From the NCBI RefSeq assembly GCF_015351595.1, contig NZ_JADKPT010000018.1, positions 30,665 to 94,664 of the forward strand: 64,000 nucleotides of DNA. The letters run 5' to 3'. The notes beneath the pieces are model-generated. The model was not told the DNA's origin, ran no database searches, and worked only from the letters and a program-made list of their open reading frames with translations. This document shows positions 53,142 through 61,600 of this stretch, piece after piece. Origin of the DNA: Flavobacterium sp. LC2016-12 (lineage in GTDB: Bacteria; Bacteroidota; Bacteroidia; Flavobacteriales; Flavobacteriaceae). Positions within the stretch are counted from its first letter, which is position 1. Each line of letters opens with the position of its first letter. Made by a program: the position numbers and the translations under genes.

Positions 53142-54047
53142 TTGAAGCTCACGATACTTGGCTGTTATGCCGCAACTCCCAGAACGCTAACTAATCCGAC
53201 TTCGCAGGTTTTAGAAATTAAGAACAGATTATTTTTAATTGATTGTGGCGAAGGAACTCAGGTGCAATTGCGTAAGAACAAGATTAAATTCTCAAAAATT
53301 AATCATATTTTTATTTCTCATCTTCATGGAGATCACTTGTATGGATTAATTGGAACCATTTCGACTTTTTCGCTCTTAGGGAGAAGTACTGATTTGCATA
53401 TTTACGGACCAAAAGGAATAAAAGAGCTAATTCTGCTTCAATTAAAACTAACAGAATCCTGGACAACTTATAATTTGTTTTTCCACGAATTACAGTCGAA
53501 GGAAAGCGAAGTGATTTTTGAAGATCAGAAAGTCATCGTAAAAACGATTCCGTTAAAACATCGTGTTTACACCAACGGATTTTTATTTCAGGAAAAACCA
53601 GGAGAAAGAAAATTAAATGTTGAAGCAGTTCAGCAATATGATATTCATGTTGCTTACTACCAGAAAATAAAAAACGGCGGTGATGTTACACTAGATGATG
53701 GGACTGTAATCGAAAATGCAAAATTATCTTTTGACCCAATTCCATCAATGAGTTATGCCTTTTGTTCCGATACGGTTTACAGTGAAGCAATTATACCGAT
53801 TATTGAAAATGTAGATGTTTTATACCATGAATCAACGTTTTTGGAATCGGAAGCTGCTTTGGCACAAAAAACTTTACATTCAACTGCAAAAGAAGCTGCG
53901 AGAATAGCGCTCAAAGCAAATGCAAGGCAACTCGTTTTAGGCCATTATTCCACCCGATACGATGGAATAGAACGTTTTAAAGAAGAAGCTGAAAGTATTT
54001 TTCCGAATGTACTTTTGGGAGATGACGGAGTTTCTTTTGAGTTTTAA
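53142..54047 (+). CDS. rnz: Ribonuclease Z
   Basis: RNase Z cuts the 3' trailer from tRNA precursors. It is a metallo-beta-lactamase-fold enzyme of 301 residues. The zinc motif is H60-x-H62-x-D64-H65 in SHLHGDHLYGL, and further ligands are in AFCSDTVY (D), HRVY, and LVLGHYSTRY (H). The start is TTG at 53142: MKLTILGCYAATPR follows directly and is the usual N-terminus, and no ATG is available nearby. Confidence 0.94.
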   Translation: MKLTILGCYAATPRTLTNPTSQVLEIKNRLFLIDCGEGTQVQLRKNKIKFSKINHIFISHLHGDHLYGLIGTISTFSLLGRSTDLHIYGPKGIKELILLQLKLTESWTTYNLFFHELQSKESEVIFEDQKVIVKTIPLKHRVYTNGFLFQEKPGERKLNVEAVQQYDIHVAYYQKIKNGGDVTLDDGTVIENAKLSFDPIPSMSYAFCSDTVYSEAIIPIIENVDVLYHESTFLESEAALAQKTLHSTAKEAARIALKANARQLVLGHYSTRYDGIERFKEEAESIFPNVLLGDDGVSFEF

Positions 54048-54056
54048 TTAAAAAAG

Positions 54057-54121
54057 GTTCTAAGATTCTGAGATACTAAGATTCTAAGTTTTTTTGAAAC
54101 CTGAAACCTGAAACCTGAAAC
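54057..54121. repeat. Composite array of octamers and heptamers upstream of pdxH
   Basis: Positions 54057-54088 are gttctaag, attctgag, atactaag, attctaag. After a short T run, 54101-54121 are three copies of ctgaaac. So two array types that occur alone elsewhere in the window are here joined in one gap. Confidence 0.75.
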
Positions 54122-54137
54122 AAAAAAAACAAAAACT

Positions 54138-54782
54138 ATGAACGATTTAAGCAATTATAGAAAGTCTTACGAAAAAAGCGAATTATTAGAAACTAATATT
54201 CCGGAAGATCCAATAAATCTTTTTAACCGATGGTTTCACGAAGTAGAAGATTTTGGTGGAAACGGAGAAGTAAATGCCATGACGGTTTCAACTATTGGTT
54301 TAGATGGTTTTCCGAAATCTCGTGTTGTTCTTTTGAAGAAATTTTCTGAAGAAGGATTTATCTTTTATACCAATTATAATTCGGAGAAAGGAAAAGCGAT
54401 TGCTGCGAATCCACATGTTTGTCTGTCTTTCTTTTGGCAGGAAATGGAACGTCAGGTAATCATTAAAGGAATTGCGCAGAAAACTTCTGAAAACATTTCA
54501 GACGGCTATTTTGATTCCCGCCCGGACGGAAGTAAATTAGGCGCGATTGTTTCTAATCAGAGTGAAGTAATTCCATCAAGAACATTTTTAGAAGAAAACC
54601 TTAAAAAATTAGAAGTAGCATTTGAAGGAAAACCAATTCCGAGACCTGAAAATTGGGGCGGATTTTTGGTAACTCCTTTAGAAGTAGAATTTTGGCAAGG
54701 AAGACCAAACAGGTTACATGATAGGATTCGATACCAGAGTCAGTCTGATTATTCGTGGAAAATCGAACGATTATCGTCTTAG
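54138..54782 (+). CDS. pdxH: Pyridoxamine 5'-phosphate oxidase
   Basis: PdxH oxidises pyridoxamine or pyridoxine phosphate to pyridoxal phosphate with FMN. The 214-residue protein shows MTVSTIGLDGFPKSRVVLLKKF, then FIFYTNYNSEKGKAIAANP, and the C-terminal signature VEFWQGRPNRLHDRI with the substrate-contacting arginines and histidine. It is a cytoplasmic dimer. It stands alone after the repeat-rich gap. Confidence 0.95.
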   Translation: MNDLSNYRKSYEKSELLETNIPEDPINLFNRWFHEVEDFGGNGEVNAMTVSTIGLDGFPKSRVVLLKKFSEEGFIFYTNYNSEKGKAIAANPHVCLSFFWQEMERQVIIKGIAQKTSENISDGYFDSRPDGSKLGAIVSNQSEVIPSRTFLEENLKKLEVAFEGKPIPRPENWGGFLVTPLEVEFWQGRPNRLHDRIRYQSQSDYSWKIERLSS

Positions 54783-54956
54783 TTGTAAGAAAATTACTCA
54801 AGTGTAAAAAAATAGTATGTAGTTCGTCGATTATATTTGTAGTTTAACGGTAAATTGAATACGTTTGGTGTAAGAAAAAACGATTTAATTTAAATATAAA
54901 AATTTAAAGGATTTGCCCCAACATTTACTTTAAGCTTGCGTAAACTACTGATGACT

Positions 54957-55463
54957 ATGAAGAAGAAAATTATGCACACCATGCTGTTCATTGCAATAAA
55001 TATTGCAATGAACTCATGCTCTGCCGATACTGCCGAGGGAACTGAAAGTAGTACTCCAACAAAAACTCTGATAACTGATTATACTTACAATGATTCAGAG
55101 TTAGAAACAATGCAATTGATAAACAATTACCGCGCAACAATTGGTTTAAATGCATTGCAAAAAATCAATCATATTTCATCTCAGTGCCTGGATCATAATA
55201 ATTATATGATTGCTACTAATACGGTAAATCATAACGATTTTACTGCTCGTTCCGAAAATATAATGGAAGTACTTGGCGCTACAAAAGTTGGTGAAAATGT
55301 TGCTTATAATTATAAAACTTCTGAGGCTGTATTAAGAGCCTGGCTGGAAAGCCCTGGTCATAAAGAAAATATCGAAGGTAATTTTACCCACTTCGGTATA
55401 GCGGTGACAATAGATCCTGCAACAGGAAAAAAATATTACACTAACATCTTTGTTAAAATTTAA
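54957..55463 (+). CDS. CAP-domain (SCP/PR1-like) lipoprotein
   Basis: A lipoprotein signal (about residues 1-20, HTMLFIAINIAMNSCSAD) is followed by a threonine-rich linker and a CAP domain of about 120 residues with LINNYRATIGLNALQ, VNHNDFTAR, GENVAYNYKTSEAVLRAWLESPGHKENI and HFGIAVT. CAP proteins have varied and mostly unclear roles in bacteria. I use the ATG at 54957; another ATG lies 6 bases upstream and a TTG at 54936. The gene ends before a terminator with an unusually long T tract. Confidence 0.85.
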   Translation: MKKKIMHTMLFIAINIAMNSCSADTAEGTESSTPTKTLITDYTYNDSELETMQLINNYRATIGLNALQKINHISSQCLDHNNYMIATNTVNHNDFTARSENIMEVLGATKVGENVAYNYKTSEAVLRAWLESPGHKENIEGNFTHFGIAVTIDPATGKKYYTNIFVKI

Positions 55464-55497
55464 GATAATTTAAAACTGGTTGGTTTTTATTAGTGAT

Positions 55498-55544
55498 CGT
55501 TGCGACTCTAAGGGTTGCAGCGGTTTTTTTTTTTTTTTTTTTTT
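55498..55544 (+). terminator. Terminator with a 21-T tract
   Basis: A nine-base stem (cgttgcgac with ggttgcagcg, some wobble pairs) is followed by 21 uninterrupted T's at 55524-55544. It ends the CAP-domain gene. Confidence 0.75.
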
Positions 55545-55549
55545 CAAAA

Positions 55550-55579
55550 AAAAAGCTGTCTTTTTTAAGACAGCTTTTT
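55550..55579. terminator. Bidirectional terminator of the adhesin operon
   Basis: The arms aaaaagctgtctt and aagacagcttttt enclose four T's. On the minus strand this lies about 30 bases after the stop of the OmpA-family gene. Confidence 0.88.
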
Positions 55580-55607
55580 AAAATGTATGAAAATCTTAAT
55601 TAACTAA

Positions 55608-57530
55608 TTACAGTGCAGTAATAATAAATTCGCTTCGTCTGTTTTCTTGATGTTCTGCTTCGGTACATGGTACATTATCAGCACATTTGTTTACTAGTTG
55701 CGTTTCCCCATATCCTTTACCGGTTAATCGGCCTTTATCTACACCATTTTTAATTAACCATTGAATAGTCGATTTTGCTCTTCTGTCAGATAAGGCTTCA
55801 TTGTATTTAAATGTTGCGCGGCTATCTGTATGCGAGCGAATATCAAGTTTCATTCCTGGGTTTTCATTTAATACAACTAGTATCTTTTCTAAATCAATGG
55901 CCGCTTCTATTCTAATATTTGATTTATCTAAATCAAAATAAATCATTTTTATGCCAAAGCAGGTTCCTAAATCATCGCCTATAGTTACACGACAGGTGCT
56001 TTTATCCAAAGCGATGGGTAAGTTTGTTTTTCCACTAACTTTTCCTATTGTGATACTAACTTCTTTAGTTTCATATTCTTCTTTTTCGGCTCTCACATTA
56101 TAGGTTTTTCCACAGTCAACCGGGAAACTGTAATTTCCTGATACATCTGCAATTGTGGTATTCAACACAGTTTGGTTATCATATAAGCTTACTTTTGATT
56201 CTGGCAAAACAATACCCGTTTTAGCATCGGTTATAGTACCGGTTAACTCCTGAATACATCTTAATTTTTTGGTCTCCAGAAATTTGTAAATGTCATCTGA
56301 ACCCTCTCCGCCATCTTTATTAGAACTGAAGTACCCTTTTCGGGTTTCCGGATCAATCACATAAGCAAAATCATCTTTTGGTGAGTTAATATCGGCACCT
56401 AGATTTTGAATGTCACTAACAGTTCCGTTACTTCCAAGTTTTCCGGCAAATACATCTAAACCTCCAAGGCCGGGATGTCCGTCTGAGGCAAAATAAATTT
56501 CGTTTTCATCGGTTACATATGGGAATGTTTCTTTCCCTTCTGTATTTATAGTTTTGCCCATGTTTTCGGGATTGCCAAAACTACCGTCACTGTTAATACT
56601 TACTTTATATAGATCAGACTGACCTAACGTTCCAGGCATATCAGACGCAAAATATAATGTTTTTTCATCAGGATTAAGTGCCGGGTGTGCAGTGCTGTAA
56701 TTATCGCTGGAAAAAGATACTGGTGTAATGTTGGTCCATTTTTCATTTTCCAGAGTGGCTTTATAGATTTTGATTAAAGTAATTTTCTCGCCATTTTTTC
56801 CTTTTTTTCCGTCCGCGTAATTGTTTCTTGTGAAATAAACCGTTTTTCCATCTTTGGTAAAAGCCGGTGATGCCTCATGGAATTTGGTATTTAGATCTGT
56901 TTTGAATTTTTTTACTTTTGCAGAGTCGACATCGGCTACATATAAATTTGTAAAATATTCTCCAGTCCATTTGTGTTTACGTTGAGAAAAATTTCCAGTA
57001 TCTCTGGCTGAAGCAAAATAGATTTTGTTGTCATGGACAAAAGTTCCGTAATCAGAATATTTAGAATTGATTCCAGCATTCTCAATATTGTAACGTCCGG
57101 AATTGGCTTTTATCTGATCAAGATAGTTTACATTTTGCTCGTAAAGTTTTGCTCTATTATCTGTTTTGTTTTTGGCGTTAAATTCACCTAAAAGTCTATT
57201 AGCCTTATCTGCCTCTCCAATAGATTTTAAGGACTGAGCATATCGGTAATAATATTCAGGTTCAACGGCTGTGTTCATAGCAAATAGTTCACCATACCAT
57301 TTTGCTGCTCCTTCAAAATTTGAATTGAAGTAGTAGGCGTTCCCCAGTTTCTTAAACATGTCTTCGGACTTATATCCTTTACTTGCTACTTTCTCGTAGG
57401 TCTTTATTGCATCAACATATGCATAGCTGTCGTATTTTTTATCAGCAGCATTTATCTTTGATTGCTGTGCATAACTGTCAAATGAAAAAACATTTACAAT
57501 TATTAGGCAAAGAAGTATATAATTTTTCAT
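55608..57530 (-). CDS. OmpA-family protein with TPR and PD40 propeller (PorE-like)
   Basis: The order is signal peptide (KNYILLCLIIVNVFSFDSYAQ), TPR region (about 25-130), a WD40-like PD40 beta-propeller (about 165-410, with HPALNPDEKTLYFASDMPG and FPYVTDENEIYFASDGHPG), a carboxypeptidase-regulatory-like domain (about 425-500) and a C-terminal OmpA domain (about 530-640, IYFDLDKSNIR, DIRSHTDSRATFKYN, LSDRRAKS). The OmpA domain binds peptidoglycan. The same domain set is found in PorE of the type IX system. It is 13 bases downstream of the SprF-family gene and translated with it. It probably anchors the surface complex of the adhesin to the cell wall. Confidence 0.9.
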   Translation of the reverse strand: MKNYILLCLIIVNVFSFDSYAQQSKINAADKKYDSYAYVDAIKTYEKVASKGYKSEDMFKKLGNAYYFNSNFEGAAKWYGELFAMNTAVEPEYYYRYAQSLKSIGEADKANRLLGEFNAKNKTDNRAKLYEQNVNYLDQIKANSGRYNIENAGINSKYSDYGTFVHDNKIYFASARDTGNFSQRKHKWTGEYFTNLYVADVDSAKVKKFKTDLNTKFHEASPAFTKDGKTVYFTRNNYADGKKGKNGEKITLIKIYKATLENEKWTNITPVSFSSDNYSTAHPALNPDEKTLYFASDMPGTLGQSDLYKVSINSDGSFGNPENMGKTINTEGKETFPYVTDENEIYFASDGHPGLGGLDVFAGKLGSNGTVSDIQNLGADINSPKDDFAYVIDPETRKGYFSSNKDGGEGSDDIYKFLETKKLRCIQELTGTITDAKTGIVLPESKVSLYDNQTVLNTTIADVSGNYSFPVDCGKTYNVRAEKEEYETKEVSITIGKVSGKTNLPIALDKSTCRVTIGDDLGTCFGIKMIYFDLDKSNIRIEAAIDLEKILVVLNENPGMKLDIRSHTDSRATFKYNEALSDRRAKSTIQWLIKNGVDKGRLTGKGYGETQLVNKCADNVPCTEAEHQENRRSEFIITAL

Positions 57531-57543
57531 AATCATAGTTTTT

Positions 57544-58461
57544 TTAGAAGAAACGAGGGGTTGTCATTTTACCATTTTTTTTGAAGAATTCATAACGAAG
57601 AAATATCTCGTGTGATCCTGAATTGTAATTGTTTAGGTTTGTGGTTTCACGGTCATAACCATAACCTAAATAAAGCCCGTCTGTGATCTGAAATCCAACC
57701 ATAGCACTCAATGAAGCGCTCCATCGATAAGCAACACCCACTACGAATTTGTCATAGAACATAAAATTGGCTGATAAATCTACCTGAAGTGGTGCTCCTT
57801 CTACCATTTTGGTTAGAACGGCAGGTTTGAATTTTATATATTGGTATTTATCGAGATCAAATACATAACCCGCCATCAAATAATAATTGATTTTGTCTTT
57901 GTAAATGGCTACATCATTATCATCATATCTGTTTGTTTCAATGAAATTAGGAACAGAGAAACCAATATATGCCTTATCGGAATGCCAGTAAACTCCAGCT
58001 CCCACATTTGGAGAAAATTTATTATCAAGATCCTGAAACTGTGGATCTCCAGCATCTTCCGGATTCAGTTTGCTGACATCTAAATTGAAAATATTAGCGG
58101 TTCCCTTGATACCAAAAGATAGTTTGAAATTGGCAGATGTCTGCACGGTATATGAAAGATCAACAGAAATATTATTCTCATTTGTTGGCCCTATTTTATC
58201 ATTTACCAGAGAAGCTCCAATTCCAATATTACTATTGTTGATTGGTGTGTTAACTGAAAAGCTACTTGTTTCGGGAGCTCCATCCAGTCCGACCCATTGT
58301 GTACGGTATAAGCCGAAAACACTTAAGGCTCCACGAGAACCTGCATAGGCAGGATTAATATTTATAGTATTGTACATGTATTGCGTAAATTGAGAATCTT
58401 GCTGTGCAAAACCTACAGTCGTTACAAACATTATGACGAAGGAAAATAATTTTGTTCTCAT
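57544..58461 (-). CDS. PorP/SprF-family type IX secretion membrane protein
   Basis: A 305-residue outer-membrane barrel of the PorP/SprF family. After the signal peptide (TKLFSFVIMFVTTVGFAQ) it starts with QDSQFTQYMYNTININPAYAGSRG, the family's hallmark, and contains strand-rich FGLYRTQWVGLDGAPETSSF. SprF-like proteins are needed for secretion or surface attachment of large T9SS type B substrates, of which SprB in F. johnsoniae is the known case. It lies between the giant adhesin and the OmpA-family gene, so it is the likely dedicated partner of that adhesin. Confidence 0.93.
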   Translation of the reverse strand: MRTKLFSFVIMFVTTVGFAQQDSQFTQYMYNTININPAYAGSRGALSVFGLYRTQWVGLDGAPETSSFSVNTPINNSNIGIGASLVNDKIGPTNENNISVDLSYTVQTSANFKLSFGIKGTANIFNLDVSKLNPEDAGDPQFQDLDNKFSPNVGAGVYWHSDKAYIGFSVPNFIETNRYDDNDVAIYKDKINYYLMAGYVFDLDKYQYIKFKPAVLTKMVEGAPLQVDLSANFMFYDKFVVGVAYRWSASLSAMVGFQITDGLYLGYGYDRETTNLNNYNSGSHEIFLRYEFFKKNGKMTTPRFF

Positions 58462-58573
58462 AGTAGATATTTATTATTTTATTATTACTATTGATTTTTA
58501 TTAATGGGACTTCTAAAATAAAAGTCAATACATTCGTATTTTTAAAAACAAGGATTTTGTTTGTTAATTTTAC

Positions 58574-58610
58574 GCAACTCACTATAAATTAGTATCTTAT
58601 AGTGAGTTGC
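58574..58610 (-). promoter_or_regulatory. Strong hairpin between adhesin and sprF-like gene
   Basis: The arms gcaactcactataa (58574-58587) and ttatagtgagttgc (58597-58610) are perfectly complementary over 14 bases with a nine-base loop. On the coding strand no T run follows, so it looks less like a terminator than like an RNA processing or stabilising element between two genes of one operon. A weak terminator cannot be excluded. Confidence 0.6.
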
Positions 58611-58624
58611 ATAATTTGTAATCT

Positions 58625-61600
58625 TTATTTTGACAAATACAGATAACCATCTTTTTTATTAGATTGTATTACATTGTTTCCATCTAAAGATTTATAATTA
58701 ACAATGTAAAAGTATGTTCCCGGTGGCAGACCATCAGATTTATTGACAGTCGTTCTACCTCTGGAAATTCCGTCGAATGCGTTGGTTGTATTGTTGTAAT
58801 TAGAAGTTTCGAACACTAATATTCCCCAACGGTTATAAATTTCAACTGTATTCTCAGGATAACATGTTATCTCATCAATACCATCAATTGTAAATACGTC
58901 ATTTATTCCATCACCATTAGGAGAGAAAGCATTGTGTACCAATATGTTTTCACATGGCAATACTAGACAGTCATCATTTACTTGTATTGAAAGCACTATA
59001 GTTCTTGGACAAGTCTCGTCGATTATTTTGTATTCAAATTTATAATTGCCTACTGCAAGTCCAAATGGGTTAAATACGCTACCTTCTAAGGCATTGGTAT
59101 TACTGATGTCAGACCATGTTCCCGTTCTCGGTTCTTCTGCAGGTAACAAATTCATTAAATCAATAAGAGAAGAATCTTCATTACAAGCCTCGCTTACAAG
59201 ATTTGATATCGTTGGATTAACTGTTATAGTAATTGTTCTTGTTGCACAAACTTCAGGATGGTTTTTAAGACATATTTGATAATCATAATTATATGTTCCC
59301 GGAGGAGTTGTACTTGCAACATTTACATTTCCTGATCCATCAACTGTAATTCCCGGATCGCCATTAGTGCTAGGAAGTAAAGTAAAGTTTAACAATTCTA
59401 TTAATGCAGGACCAAGATCAATTGTGTCATTGCTCAATACATTTCCGACATTTCCATAACCTTCACAGCTAACACTATATGTATCTGCAAGAGCATTTAC
59501 TACAGGCGGAGCAGGCGGTGTGTTGATAACAGTTACAGTTACGATTGCTGTATCACAGTTTCCAAAATCAGCATTTTCACAAATTTGGTATGTTAATACG
59601 TATGTTCCTGTAGGTGTATTAGGAGCAACATCAACAGATCCATCAGGATTTAATGTCAAGGCTCCTGTAGGGTCCGGTGTAACTATTGTAAGCGTTACAT
59701 CAGCAGGATTAAGAACATTTGCATTCAAGGTGTCATTAGGATAAACGTTTAGTACGCTTGTAGCTCCTGTATTTCCATTTATTGGTCCTGCGCTATCATC
59801 ATTTGCAACAATTGCAAAGGTTGGTCGTGCAATACAATAAGGGTCTGCAGGCGGATAATTTAAAGTTATCGTTTCACTAGGATTTACAGATATGGTTAAA
59901 TTTACCGTTGGACGCAATGTTTCAAATCCGTCTGGAGCTTCGATCCATTGATTGTTTTGGAATACCCATCCTGGCCAGTCAATACCATTTCCTTCACCAT
60001 CAACCACAGCTCCTGGCCATAGTACTCTTCCGCTAAGTGGTAAATCGGTCATTGTGGTAATAACATTATTATTACTGTCTGCCCATGCAATTGTTACGCC
60101 ATTTACCGGAGTGAAATTTCCAGGTATTACTACATAATCTACATATGGAACATCGTTTACACAAATTGCTGTTGCAGTGACAGTCATTACCGGAGCTTCT
60201 ATGGTTACTGTAACAGTTGCAGTATCGCAATTCGAAGTTTGATCTGCTTCGCAAATTTGATAAACCATTGTTAAAGTGCCTACCGGAGCATTTGGTAAAA
60301 TATCAACAGAACCATCAGGATTTAATTGTAAAAACTCATTTGGAGTTACCGTTGTTATAATAACATCTGAAGCAGTTACTACAACTCCTTCAATAGTATC
60401 ATTTGGTAATACATTAAGGACATTAGGAGTTGTATGATTAACACCTGCAAATGGTCCTGCGCTATCATCGTTAGCAATGATATCTCTGTATTCTTTGCAA
60501 TTGACACCAAAGTCAATATCTAAATGAACTAAATCTTCAGGCGTTACATTTACAATATATCCTGCATCAGGCGATGTTGTACAAACTGTATGCAATTGTG
60601 TTTTACCGGTTTTTGATGGTGCTTTTTTGTCTGCCAATGATGGTAGTACTTTTACTAAGCCACCAACTCCTAAAGCAATTGCAGTTGTTTCTAAATTGGT
60701 ATCACGAACCAGTTTAACAGTATATTGTCCGTAAGGATTTTCAGTTTCTGGTCTGTCTCTCCAATATCCCTGAATTCCTATAATTACTTCTTCATGATAT
60801 CCGTTTGGACCATCAACAAATACATTAGCACTTGATGCATTTCCGAATCCGCCAGCATTTAATTCACCAACATTTTGTGGACCTGCATAACTTCCATCTC
60901 CATTAAAATCAATCCATTCCCATAGACTGTACTCGATAGAGCCTTCGCTATCTGGAATGTTTTGAGTTACGCTGCCATCATTGTTGGCGTCATACCATTC
61001 ATCCTGGATTCCATTTGCGTTTGTATCGTACCAAACATAATCTCCTAAAACAGGAAGGTTTGATTTTCCATAATTAAAGTTATGAACCTGGAATTTACAA
61101 TCTTCAAGAGTAGTAAAGAACAAGCTGGAATCTACAGGGTATAATTGATAAGCACTATTTAAATTAGCATCTTGTACCTGAACTAAATAACTTCCTGCAG
61201 CCATGCCTGAGAAGGTATACATTCCATCTGCTCCCGTTAGACGGAATAAAATAGGTCCTGTGGTTGTTCCTTGCGGAATCAAGGTTACAGGTACATTTGC
61301 AATTGGTGTATTAGTGTCTACATTTATTATTTGTCCTGAGATTTTAATTCTATAGTTAGGCTCAGTTATAATTACTGTAGCTGTTGCAGTACAGGTTTGA
61401 TTTCCACTATTTACAGATGATGTTGCTGTAAGCGTATAAGTTCCGGCTGGTAAATTGGTGTTTCCAACAACTTCATTATTTCCATTTGTAATAACAACTG
61501 TTGATCCAGTGCTGTTGGTTACTAAAATTGAACCATCGCTTTCTCCCATACAAGTTACATGTGATGCGATACCCGATACAGAAACTTTGTTTTCTACAGT

